DNA of 6,609 nucleotides from an uncultured Veillonella sp. (GCA_902466275.1 CABQQJ010000048.1:1-6609), one strand, 5' to 3'. Counted from the first letter of the stretch, positions 1-6,441 are shown. Notes: generated by a model from the letters alone, not told the origin. Numbers and translations are program-made.

Positions 1-459
1 TGCAATCTTTTCGATGCGCTGTTTCCGCTTTTCTACGGATTCAAGGTCAGCAAGGCAAAGCTCAGTATTGATGATTTCGATGTCACGGATTGGGTCAATA
101 GAGCCAGAAACGTGAGTGATGTTAGGGTCATCGAAACAACGAATAACTTGTGCAATCGCATCTACTTGGCGGATATGGCTAAGGAATTTATTACCCAAAC
201 CTTCGCCCTTGGATGCACCTTCTACGAGGCCAGCAATATCTACGAAGCGCATAGCAGCAGGAAGGATGCGTTTGGAACCGAACATTTCAGCCAATACAGC
301 TAAACGATTATCTGGAACGTCAACTACACCTACATTCGGCTCAATTGTACAGAATGGATAGTTGGCAGCTTCAGCGCCTGCTTTTGTAATAGCGTTGAAT
401 AATGTACTTTTACCAACATTTGGAAGGCCTACGATGCCTACTTCTAAATTTGTGCTCAT
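1..459 (-). CDS. ychF: YchF/OLA1-family redox- and ribosome-associated ATPase/GTPase, N-terminal part (3' end outside window)
   Basis: These are the first 153 codons of YchF, an Obg-related P-loop nucleotidase. Known members bind ribosomes, usually prefer ATP to GTP, and affect translation and oxidative-stress responses in the cytoplasm. The P-loop GLPNVGKST is at residues 11-19 and the G3 motif DIAG at 74-77. The hydrophobic residue after DIAG (Leu78, in DIAGLVEGA) replaces the usual catalytic Gln, as in the HAS-GTPase group. The YchF signature [12 protein letters not shown] is at 33-44, and the helical insertion begins near residue 130 ([15 protein letters not shown]). The NxxE base-specificity motif and the TGS domain would lie beyond the window edge. 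The ATG at 457-459 is preceded by AAGGTGG (464-470 on the plus strand) at a normal distance. The gene is divergent from cfa. The reading frame runs open to base 1, so the gene is cut by the window, not broken. Confidence 0.96.
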   Translation of the reverse strand, partial: MSTNLEVGIVGLPNVGKSTLFNAITKAGAEAANYPFCTIEPNVGVVDVPDNRLAVLAEMFGSKRILPAAMRFVDIAGLVEGASKGEGLGNKFLSHIRQVDAIAQVIRCFDDPNITHVSGSIDPIRDIEIINTELCLADLESVEKRKQRIEKIA

Positions 460-542
460 GGTACCACCTTTTATTAATAAATTGATTTCGTTCTTTGTGA
501 AAGTTTATAGCAATAGTTTGTTATAAACCTTATCAAATAAAT

Positions 543-551
543 ATTATACCA
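543..551 (-). promoter_or_regulatory. Putative extended -10 promoter for ychF
   Basis: Read on the minus strand, these bases are TGGTATAAT: a perfect TATAAT -10 box with the TG dinucleotide of an extended -10 element. The -35 position 17 bases upstream (566-571, GTAACT on the minus strand) is a poor match to TTGACA, which is common when a TGn element is present. Transcription would start near 536, giving a leader of about 75 bases before the ychF ATG. This is a motif match only. Confidence 0.6.
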
Positions 552-601
552 TACTAATAGGATGGAGTTACTCTATAAATATAAAATAGATTATTTCAAA
601 G

Positions 602-610
602 TGCTATAAT
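602..610 (+). promoter_or_regulatory. Putative distal extended -10 promoter for cfa
   Basis: The sequence TGCTATAAT is a consensus extended -10 element. No good TTGACA box lies 16-18 bases upstream. A start near 617 would give a leader of almost 200 bases before cfa, so this would be the distal of two candidates. This is a motif match in very AT-rich DNA, where TATAAT-like words also arise by chance. Confidence 0.4.
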
Positions 611-701
611 ATAAATAGAGTTAAATATATTACTTAAATAATGTGATAAGTTCATATTAAAATATAGGATTAATATAGATTTTTATTCGCCGTAACTATA
701 T

Positions 702-710
702 TGATATAAT
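702..710 (+). promoter_or_regulatory. Putative proximal extended -10 promoter for cfa
   Basis: The sequence TGATATAAT matches the extended -10 consensus. The hexamer 17 bases upstream (682-687, TTTATT) is only a weak -35. Transcription would start near 717, giving a leader of roughly 95 bases. The element sits within the near-palindrome CTATATTGATATAATTTATAG (about 696-716), so a regulator could overlap it. That last point is speculation. Confidence 0.5.
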
Positions 711-812
711 TTATAGGTGTATATATTAATAGGGTATGGAATGTATCCAATCATGTTAATGTATATATTTTTAAACCTATATAGTGAAAGCTAATAGGAA
801 AGGAAGTTCAGT

Positions 813-1985
813 ATGTTTTCCAAGCTATTTGATAGTTTCTTAGTCCATTATTTAGAACGTTTCAATGATCATTGTTTCACCGTAAAAATTGGAGATAATG
901 AATATACAATCGGTGACGGAGAATCCGAGTTTACCGTCATCGTTAATCGCGATATTCCCAAGAAAGATTTGTTAATATCCGCAGAACTCGCCCTCGGTGA
1001 AGCGTATATGCGTAAAGATATCGAAATTGAAGGGGATTTGTTTAAAGCCCTTTGTGTAGTCCTTGGTCATGTAGGTAAGGACTCTATCAATCGTAAGGTA
1101 CTTAGCTCGCTCTTTAATGCGGGTCTTAAAAAGAAAGATCAAAAACAACAAGTATCTTCCCATTATGATTTAGGCAATGAATTCTATAAATTGTGGCTCG
1201 ATGAAACCATGAGCTATTCCTGTGCGTATTTTAAGCATGAGAATGATAGTCTCAAAGATGCGCAATATCAAAAGGTTCATCATATTCTTGATAAATTGTA
1301 TTTAAAAGAGGGAATGACTTTACTTGATATCGGTTGCGGATGGGGATTCCTTCTCATTGAAGCGGCTCGTAAATACGGTGTTAAGGGCTATGGGTGTACT
1401 CTTTCCGAAGAACAATGGAAAAAAGGACAGGAACGCATTAAAGAATATGGCCTTGAAGGACAAGTTGAGATTGAACTTATAGATTATCGAGACGTAGCGG
1501 CTTCCGGTCGCACCTTTGACCGCATTGTCAGCATCGGTATGCTTGAACATGTAGGGCGACCTAACTTTCCTCTGTATATGGAGGACGCATCGGATATGCT
1601 TAAAGACGGAGGTTTGTTCCTGCTTCACTATATTAGTGATCCCTCTGAAAAGGAAACAAGTGCCTGGATTCGTAAATATATCTTCCCGGGCGGATGTTTG
1701 CCGTCCCTTCGCGAAATGGTCAGCCTCGCTTATGACTATGATATGAATGTCATCGATGTTGAAAGTTTACGGTATCACTATTATAAGACTCTAATGCATT
1801 GGTATAACAATTTCCAAGGCGTCCGTGAGCAAGTAGAAGCGAAACGGGGGAGTGAATTCGTACGCATGTGGGATCTGTATCTTTGTGGATGTGCGGCAGG
1901 TTTCTACATCGGTAATATGGACTTGCATCAAATTCTGATGACAAAAGGTGTTACGAACGAGTTGCCATTAACACGTTGGTATTAA
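813..1985 (+). CDS. cfa: Cyclopropane-fatty-acyl-phospholipid synthase
   Basis: The 390-residue protein has the usual length of the family (E. coli Cfa is about 380). It transfers a methylene from S-adenosylmethionine to the cis double bond of unsaturated phospholipid acyl chains at the inner face of the membrane, a modification linked to acid and stress tolerance. An N-terminal domain of about 110 residues, with GEAYMRKDIEIEGD at 62-75, precedes the methyltransferase fold. The family motif SSHYDLGNEFY is at 115-125, the SAM-binding motif LDIGCGWG at 171-178, GMLEHVG at 242-248, FPGGCLPS at 291-298, and YYKTLMHW at 323-330. The residues expected to hold the catalytic bicarbonate appear present by motif alignment: Cys137 in SYSCAYF, Glu245, His272 and Tyr323. 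The ATG follows GGAAAGGAAG (797-806), a good ribosome binding site. The gene stands alone: it is divergent from ychF, convergent with the importer operon, and followed by a hairpin terminator. Confidence 0.96.
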   Translation: MFSKLFDSFLVHYLERFNDHCFTVKIGDNEYTIGDGESEFTVIVNRDIPKKDLLISAELALGEAYMRKDIEIEGDLFKALCVVLGHVGKDSINRKVLSSLFNAGLKKKDQKQQVSSHYDLGNEFYKLWLDETMSYSCAYFKHENDSLKDAQYQKVHHILDKLYLKEGMTLLDIGCGWGFLLIEAARKYGVKGYGCTLSEEQWKKGQERIKEYGLEGQVEIELIDYRDVAASGRTFDRIVSIGMLEHVGRPNFPLYMEDASDMLKDGGLFLLHYISDPSEKETSAWIRKYIFPGGCLPSLREMVSLAYDYDMNVIDVESLRYHYYKTLMHWYNNFQGVREQVEAKRGSEFVRMWDLYLCGCAAGFYIGNMDLHQILMTKGVTNELPLTRWY

Positions 1986-2012
1986 GTAAGAGTAAAAATA
2001 GACTTATAGGAC

Positions 2013-2044
2013 AAAAAAGAGACCATCTTAAGATGGTCTCTTTT
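2013..2044. terminator. Bidirectional intrinsic terminator between cfa and the importer operon
   Basis: A perfect inverted repeat spans 2015-2044, with GC-containing arms GAGACCATC (2019-2027) and GATGGTCTC (2032-2040) around TTAA, extended by A/T pairs. On the plus strand it ends in TTTT and would stop cfa transcription 27 bases after its stop codon. On the minus strand the tract is six T (from 2013-2018), a better terminator for the ABC operon ending at 2157. One element therefore serves both convergent units. The stretch from 2045 to 2156 shows nothing else recognisable. Confidence 0.85.
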
Positions 2045-2156
2045 AATTAGCGGCATTGTAACTATTTTATATTTGTAGATTATCGAAAGCACGTTCTGTA
2101 AGTTTCGTTAAAAATTTTATTGAATGAATATCATATATAATTGTAAAAGAACTTTA

Positions 2157-2933
2157 TCATTCTTTAGTGCCAAGTACTATAAACCCTGAATAGGATTTAT
2201 TATCCTCTTTTCCTACAATGATTTTGGTACGAACATTAAAGAAATCATTCAGATTATTTTCTGTTACAGTATTCTTGGTGGTACCTAAAATATAGTTATT
2301 AGGTTTTAGCATTAAAGTTTTATCAGATATTTGAAGTGCATGATCAGGATAATGTGTGTTCATAATGCAAGCAAGATTAGATTCATCTACGATGTTTCGA
2401 ATAAGTGAAAGCATGGTATACTGATTTTTAAAATCTAAATGTGATTCTGGTTCGTCCATAATGAGCAGTTGCGGTTCACTCGCTAGTGCTCTGGCAATAA
2501 ATGCCAATTGCAACTGACCTCCACTTAAGCTTGATGCTGTTTTGGAAGCGAGTGAGGAAATACCTATTCTTTTTAGGACAGAGTGGACTATTTCATAGTC
2601 TTTATCTGTAGGTACAGAAAACATACCAATATGTCTACTGCGTCCCATTAATACGATTTCTTCTACCGTATAAGGAAATGATAACTCTCTTGCTTGCGGA
2701 ACATAGCCAATAGGAGCATTATCATGGGGACTAACTAGTTTATTATTTATGTATATGTTGCCTTCTTGCAACTGCTGTATACGGGAGATACATTTTACTA
2801 ATGTTGTTTTTCCAATCCCGTTCCTGCCTAAAATAGTCAATATTTCGCCCGATTTTATTGTGAAAGAAATGTCTTTGAAAATATAATCTTTTTTATTATA
2901 AGCAAATGAGCCGTTTCTCAATTCAAAAATCAT
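2157..2933 (-). CDS. ATP-binding protein of an iron-complex-type ABC importer (FecE/BtuD-like)
   Basis: This is the cytoplasmic ATPase that powers the FecCD-type permease encoded just upstream. All core motifs are present in the 258-residue form: Walker A GRNGIGKTT (36-44), Q-loop Gln80 in GYVPQ, signature LSGGQ (136-140), Walker B LLIMDEP (156-162), D-loop SHLD (164-167) and switch His194 in NTHYPDH. I start at the ATG of 2931-2933. It overlaps the permease stop as ATGA and sits six bases after AGGTGA. A TTG two codons upstream would put that ribosome binding site directly against the start. The residue after DEP is Glu163, where this family usually has Thr or Ser (DEPTSHLD). The last 45 residues or so form a short C-terminal extension. 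The ligand cannot be read from this subunit. Confidence 0.93.
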   Translation of the reverse strand: MIFELRNGSFAYNKKDYIFKDISFTIKSGEILTILGRNGIGKTTLVKCISRIQQLQEGNIYINNKLVSPHDNAPIGYVPQARELSFPYTVEEIVLMGRSRHIGMFSVPTDKDYEIVHSVLKRIGISSLASKTASSLSGGQLQLAFIARALASEPQLLIMDEPESHLDFKNQYTMLSLIRNIVDESNLACIMNTHYPDHALQISDKTLMLKPNNYILGTTKNTVTENNLNDFFNVRTKIIVGKEDNKSYSGFIVLGTKE

Positions 2934-3937
2934 TTCCAATCACCTCGTGTACGGTAAAAAAGACAAGCAAAGAATGGGGCCCCTACTAAGGCGGTGATTA
3001 TTCCTATTGGTATTTCTGCAGCAATAGCTGAGCGTGCGATTAAATCCACGATAATCATGAAAATAGCTCCGACAATGATGGAGATAGGAAGTAGTTTCTG
3101 ATGATCTACACCTATTAACATGCGACAAATATGTGGAATGACAAGTCCTACCCAACCGATAATTCCTGTGATGGTTACGCAGGCTGCAGTTATTAACGTG
3201 GCCATAGCAATGATAATTAGGCGTAACTTAAAAGGGTTCACCCCAAGTGCTGTAGCTTCCTCATCTCCCATAGAGAGAATGTTGATTTTCCAACGTAAAA
3301 AGTATAGCACAGCGCATCCAAAGATGATAGGAATAGAGACGAGTGAAACATTTTCGTAGGAAGCTGTAGAAAAACTACCCATTAACCAATATGTGATTGC
3401 CGGTAATTTGTCATATGGATCAGCTACATATTTAATTAAAGCTATCAATGCTCCGAAAATAGCAGAAACAATCATTCCTGATAAAACCAGTGATAATGAT
3501 GTGATTTGATTTCTTAGGCGAGCTAGACTATATGTGAGGCAAACACTGGCAATACCAAAGATAAGTGCAAATCCCGTAGCGTATATATTTATACCGGAAA
3601 TTAATATTCCCAGTGCAGCGCCGAAGGCTGCACCAGAACTGACACCTAATATATCCGGACTGACTAATGGATTTCTGAAAATACCTTGAAAAACGGTTCC
3701 AGCTATTGCAAGAGCTCCACCGACAAGTATGTTTAGTAAAATTCGAGGAATACGAAGATTCCAAATTACGGCTGATTCCATATCAAATGCAGCTGCAGAG
3801 CTTCCGTTTGATAAAATATTTATAACTTGTGTGGGCATTAGCATATATCGACCAGTCATTAAGGATATTAATACAGTAAGAGCGAGAAATACTAAAAGGC
3901 AGAAAAATATAACTAGATATTTATTTTGAGAGCTCAT
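2930..3937 (-). CDS. Permease of an iron-complex-type ABC importer (FecCD/BtuC family)
   Basis: This 335-residue polytopic inner-membrane protein belongs to the FecCD/BtuC family, which works as a homodimer with about ten membrane helices per subunit. A hydrophobic helix opens the protein (about 7-27). Family motifs follow: LRIPRILLNILVGGALAIAG (61-80 region), RNPLVSPDILGVSSGAAFG (78-97), the cytoplasmic coupling stretch GDEEATALGVN (214-224) that contacts the ATPase, and GWVGLVIPHICRM (251-263). The C-terminal EIPIGIITALVGAPFFACL (298-317) is also typical. Length is normal for the family and no break is visible. The ATG at 3935-3937 follows AAGGAG (3943-3948 on the plus strand) five bases away. 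Only 13 bases separate it from the lipoprotein stop, and its own stop overlaps the ATPase start, so translation is probably coupled. Confidence 0.95.
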   Translation of the reverse strand: MSSQNKYLVIFFCLLVFLALTVLISLMTGRYMLMPTQVINILSNGSSAAAFDMESAVIWNLRIPRILLNILVGGALAIAGTVFQGIFRNPLVSPDILGVSSGAAFGAALGILISGINIYATGFALIFGIASVCLTYSLARLRNQITSLSLVLSGMIVSAIFGALIALIKYVADPYDKLPAITYWLMGSFSTASYENVSLVSIPIIFGCAVLYFLRWKINILSMGDEEATALGVNPFKLRLIIIAMATLITAACVTITGIIGWVGLVIPHICRMLIGVDHQKLLPISIIVGAIFMIIVDLIARSAIAAEIPIGIITALVGAPFFACLFYRTRGDWK

Positions 3938-3950
3938 GAGTACTCCTTAG

Positions 3951-5051
3951 TTAAAATGTGGGAGTGTTATTTATAGAAGTATTTAAGATGGTATTAATTT
4001 CACTATCTGTGAGATTGTAATGGTAGAAGGTATTGTAAAACTGTTTTAAATCGTCACGTAATATATAGTCATTAAAAGTATCAGGTTGAATGAGTTGTCC
4101 CATCCATTTCATCATTAATGGTGTTTCCACATTAGGTGCATCCCAACGATAGATTCCCATAGGTGCTTTATAAACTCGATGGTTTTTTACAGCTTTTATG
4201 TTACTCCAATTTTGACCTTCAAGCTTATCCTGATAAATATCATCAGGTGTAATAGAATCAAAGTTGCTTAATATAATTATATCTGGATTCCAGGTCATGA
4301 TTTCTTCCATTGAGACTTTAGTCCAGCTACCTTTTGTATCTTTTGCGGCATTTTCACCACCTGTCATAGTAATCATGAGTTGATTGACTGATTCGTTACC
4401 TGCAACAGTTAGATTCTTATTTTGCAAATATAATACTTTTGGCTTATTTGGTAACGCAGAAGCATTTTTTTGTTTAAAATATGCTTCTGAATCTTTATGG
4501 TATGAGATTAAGGCTTCAGCTTGTTCTGGTTTATCTAGAATCTTGCCTAACAGACGAATTCCGTTTTGAATATCTTCCAATGTTCCATACTTTATGGATA
4601 CAGCAGGTATACCTAGCTCTTTAAGTTTTTTTGCTACCTCTGGTTGATAATCCCAAATGATGACGACATCAGGCTTTAACTTAGCAACTTCTTCAAAATT
4701 AACATTGAAATTGTTGTCTACAAATGATGAATTAACATTTTCTAAATCAGGCGCTAACGTCTTAAATATACTGGCTTCATATGACTTTTTAGCTGATGGA
4801 TGGATACCTACTATTTTTTTATCGCTACCATCAACTGCATATACAATAGAGGTCCAAGGGATAGGGACGATAGCGATACGATTAATTTCTTTCTTCATAG
4901 ATACGTCTGTACCGGTTAAATCTGTAACGACTTTTATATTATCGTTGGGTTTATCGTTTGGACCAACAGAATTAGTACAACCGGCAAATAGTAGAGGACA
5001 TATTAATAATCCTGCTATAAGACTATTGTGTATAAAATTTTTCATTTTCAT
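3951..5051 (-). CDS. Substrate-binding lipoprotein of an iron-complex-type ABC importer
   Basis: This is the first gene of the importer operon. The 366-residue protein has a lipoprotein signal peptide: basic MKMKN, a hydrophobic core, then LFAGC, with lipidation predicted at Cys25. The mature part is a helical-backbone (class III, FepB/BtuF-like) binding protein. VTDLTGTDV (42-50) opens lobe 1, EVAKLKPDVVIIWD (111-124) is the typical lobe 1 motif, and WNPDIIILSN (244-253) with WSNIKAVKNHRVYKAP (272-287) marks lobe 2. GIYRWDAPNVETPLMMKW (289-306) closes the fold. It delivers a metal complex such as a siderophore, haem or cobalamin to the permease. No motif visible here fixes the ligand. The first ATG (5049-5051) is preferred because GGAGG (5058-5062 on the plus strand) is six bases away; a second ATG two codons later is spaced too far. 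A sampled 60-base block is about one third G+C, lower than sampled blocks of cfa and ddh. Confidence 0.92.
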   Translation of the reverse strand: MKMKNFIHNSLIAGLLICPLLFAGCTNSVGPNDKPNDNIKVVTDLTGTDVSMKKEINRIAIVPIPWTSIVYAVDGSDKKIVGIHPSAKKSYEASIFKTLAPDLENVNSSFVDNNFNVNFEEVAKLKPDVVIIWDYQPEVAKKLKELGIPAVSIKYGTLEDIQNGIRLLGKILDKPEQAEALISYHKDSEAYFKQKNASALPNKPKVLYLQNKNLTVAGNESVNQLMITMTGGENAAKDTKGSWTKVSMEEIMTWNPDIIILSNFDSITPDDIYQDKLEGQNWSNIKAVKNHRVYKAPMGIYRWDAPNVETPLMMKWMGQLIQPDTFNDYILRDDLKQFYNTFYHYNLTDSEINTILNTSINNTPTF

Positions 5052-5148
5052 ATGGCACCTCCATGATGGATATAAATTAAATAAACTTATCCTAGCATTT
5101 TAAAAAATAAACTTCTAATTCCTAATTTTTATGTACATATAGAAGAAT

Positions 5149-5154
5149 ATTATA
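5149..5154 (-). promoter_or_regulatory. Putative -10 box of the importer operon promoter
   Basis: TATAAT is present on the minus strand, about 98 bases upstream of the lipoprotein ATG, with a predicted start near 5142. There is no TG extension. The -35 position at 17-base spacing (5172-5177, GATATT) is weak, which suggests that the promoter needs an activator or is poorly expressed without one. TATGTA/TACATA words lie on both sides of it. No good 19-base Fur box was found, and there is no sign of a cobalamin riboswitch in this leader. Confidence 0.4.
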
Positions 5155-5211
5155 AAGTTAAAATATGTAAAAATATCCGGTAATAGAGTTTCTGATAGTT
5201 TTTTTGGGTAT

Positions 5212-5246
5212 AAAAAAGGCCCTCATCTATTAAGTCGATGAGGACC
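5212..5246 (-). terminator. Intrinsic terminator of ddh
   Basis: On the minus strand, GGTCCTCATC (5237-5246) pairs with GATGAGGGCC (5218-5227) around a nine-base loop, with one mismatch in ten pairs. Six T follow (5212-5217 on the plus strand are all A). The hairpin begins eight bases after the ddh stop codon. It separates ddh from the importer operon, whose first gene starts about 160 bases further on. Confidence 0.88.
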
Positions 5247-5254
5247 TCGCTCTA

Positions 5255-6229
5255 TTATAGAGAATGTGCTCTTAATTCTTCAGCAGATTGTGTGGAAATC
5301 CAAGCTGGTGGAATGTCGAATACTGTATAGCAACCTGTGCCGCCGTGTTTAGCAAGTCGGTAGAGACCACGAGCGTAAGCAACAAGTGCAGAGCCTGTGA
5401 ATTCAGGGTTAGAGTCAAGTTTCAAGGAGTACTCAATAACGTGACGTGTGCCTTCTGTACTTTCACCAGAGCGAAGAACGAAGCCACCATGTGGAATGCC
5501 TTTGTGGTCGCGATCAAGTTCTTCTTGGGAAATGAAGTTGACTACAGTTTCATAGCCTACGAAGTAGTTTTCCATAGTTTTGATTTCATTTTCGATTTTA
5601 GCTTTGTCCGCATCAGGAGCAGCTACTACATAGCACTCACGAAGGTGACCTTTGTAGCCATCAACGTCTGGAGTTTCACCATTACGGATTGCTTCAAGGT
5701 ATTGTTCTTTAGGAACAGTGTATTGACGAGCATCAAGAACACCATCGATACGGCGAATGGCATCGGAATGGCCTTGGGATACACCGCGGCCCCAGAATGT
5801 GTAGGATTTACCTTTTGGCAAGATTGCCTCCGCGTAAACGCGTTGCAAAGAGAACATGCCTGGATCCCAACCACAAGAAATTAATGTAGCAGTTTTGGCC
5901 TCTTTAGCTACTTTGTCTACATTAGCGAAGTGTTCAGGAATACGTGCATGTGTATCGAAGGAATCGATACAGTTGAAGTATTTTGTTACCATTGGAGTTT
6001 GTTCGATAAGGTCTGTTGCAGAACCACCGCAAAGAACCATAACATCGATTTTACCTTTGAAGTTTGGTAGATCTTCCATAGTATATGTAGGAACACCAGA
6101 CACTGTTTCTAAACCTTTACGGCGAGAGAATACACCAACAAGCTCCATATCAGGTTGTAATTTTACGGATGCTTCAACGCCACGACCTAAGTTGCCGTAG
6201 CCAACGATACCAATACGAATTTTGCTCAT
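5255..6229 (-). CDS. ddh: meso-Diaminopimelate D-dehydrogenase
   Basis: This enzyme interconverts L-tetrahydrodipicolinate plus ammonia and NADPH with meso-2,6-diaminopimelate, a one-step bypass of the acylated or aminotransferase routes to cell-wall DAP and lysine. The 324-residue protein matches the length of Corynebacterium glutamicum Ddh (320), and the similarity is clear along the whole chain. The Rossmann motif GIVGYGNLGRGVE is at 7-19 and FSRR, for the NADPH phosphate, at 34-37. CGGSATD is at 67-73, GWDPGMFS at 120-127 with substrate-contacting Trp121 and Asp122, TFWGRGVSQGHSDAIRRI at 144-161, YFVGYE at 222-227, PHGG at 246-249 with His247, and LDSNPEFTGS at 271-280 with Asn274. The ATG has a perfect AGGAGG (6235-6240) five bases away. 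The gene has its own promoter and terminator, lying next to and downstream of dapL on the same strand. Confidence 0.97.
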   Translation of the reverse strand: MSKIRIGIVGYGNLGRGVEASVKLQPDMELVGVFSRRKGLETVSGVPTYTMEDLPNFKGKIDVMVLCGGSATDLIEQTPMVTKYFNCIDSFDTHARIPEHFANVDKVAKEAKTATLISCGWDPGMFSLQRVYAEAILPKGKSYTFWGRGVSQGHSDAIRRIDGVLDARQYTVPKEQYLEAIRNGETPDVDGYKGHLRECYVVAAPDADKAKIENEIKTMENYFVGYETVVNFISQEELDRDHKGIPHGGFVLRSGESTEGTRHVIEYSLKLDSNPEFTGSALVAYARGLYRLAKHGGTGCYTVFDIPPAWISTQSAEELRAHSL

Positions 6230-6274
6230 ATTAGCCTCCTATATAAATCGAGAAATTTAATAATTAACATTTTT

Positions 6275-6283
6275 ATTATAGCA
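6275..6283 (-). promoter_or_regulatory. Putative extended -10 promoter for ddh
   Basis: Read on the minus strand, the bases are TGCTATAAT, a perfect extended -10 element. The -35 position (6298-6303, TATTAA on the minus strand) is weak. The predicted start near 6268 leaves a leader of about 40 bases containing the AGGAGG site. Together with the dapL terminator upstream, this suggests ddh is transcribed on its own. Confidence 0.6.
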
Positions 6284-6342
6284 TAAAATGATAGTTATTA
6301 ATATTTTTCTATAGAATCAAATAAAATTAAATATATAATACT

Positions 6343-6369
6343 ATCTATCGTATTGATGCTGAGATAGAT
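6343..6369. repeat. Seven-base inverted repeat upstream of the ddh promoter
   Basis: ATCTATC (6343-6349) and GATAGAT (6363-6369) form a perfect dyad with a 13-base spacer. It lies about 60 bases upstream of the ddh -10 element, where an activator might bind. There is no T tract, so it is not a terminator. A chance dyad in AT-rich DNA is equally possible. Confidence 0.3.
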
Positions 6370-6388
6370 CATAACGTTTAACTAACAT

Positions 6389-6436
6389 AAAAAGGACCGA
6401 TTATACTCCTAATATAGGTGTACAATCGGTCTTTTT
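6389..6436. terminator. Intrinsic terminator of dapL, possibly bidirectional
   Basis: A long hairpin spans 6395-6431. The outer arms GACCGATT (6395-6402) and AATCGGTC (6424-6431) pair perfectly, then TAC/GTA and CCTA/TAGG continue the stem with single mismatches to a small loop. On the minus strand it is followed by CTTTTT (6389-6394), ending the dapL transcript about 60 bases after its stop. On the plus strand TTTTT follows as well (6432-6436), so it could stop antisense transcription too. Confidence 0.85.
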
Positions 6437-6441
6437 GTCTT

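Larger units (their letters stand above)
460..812. other. AT-rich divergent intergenic region between ychF and cfa
   Basis: This 353-base stretch holds no supportable gene. It is very AT-rich and contains one minus-strand extended -10 element (ychF) and two plus-strand ones (602-610 and 702-710) that could serve cfa. The only small plus-strand ORFs are peptides of about 13 codons or fewer with no ribosome binding site. No riboswitch fold or strong hairpin was recognised. The part closest to cfa (about 711-795) repeats TATATA/TAATAG-like words without forming a clear operator. Confidence 0.7.

Noticed and set aside
112..361. Two overlapping plus-strand ORFs of 63 and 81 codons
   Set aside because: They lie antisense to the clear YchF coding sequence, resemble no family I recognise and have no ribosome binding site.
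753..794. A 13-codon plus-strand ORF just upstream of cfa, considered as a leader peptide
   Set aside because: There is no ribosome binding site, the composition only reflects AT-rich DNA, and no attenuator-like hairpin follows it.
3528..3764. A 78-codon minus-strand ORF inside the permease gene
   Set aside because: It is in another frame of the same strand as the FecCD-type permease and is rich in Ser, Cys and Arg, as expected of an out-of-frame translation.
4657..5103. A 148-codon plus-strand ORF overlapping the lipoprotein gene and its leader
   Set aside because: It is antisense to the convincing binding-protein gene, including its signal peptide; the hydrophobic stretches are complement artefacts.
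5052..5211. Fur or PerR box, or cobalamin riboswitch, upstream of the importer operon
   Set aside because: Only one half of a TTATAATnATTATAA-type box matches around 5140-5155. The conserved cobalamin riboswitch core was not seen and the leader is too short for it.
5288..5884. A 198-codon plus-strand ORF inside ddh
   Set aside because: It is the antisense shadow of a strongly conserved gene; its translation resembles no family I recognise and there is no good start signal.
6230..6388. Lysine riboswitch upstream of ddh
   Set aside because: The stretch is too AT-rich and short, shows no multi-helix fold or terminator/antiterminator pair before the ATG, and the predicted leader is only about 40 bases.
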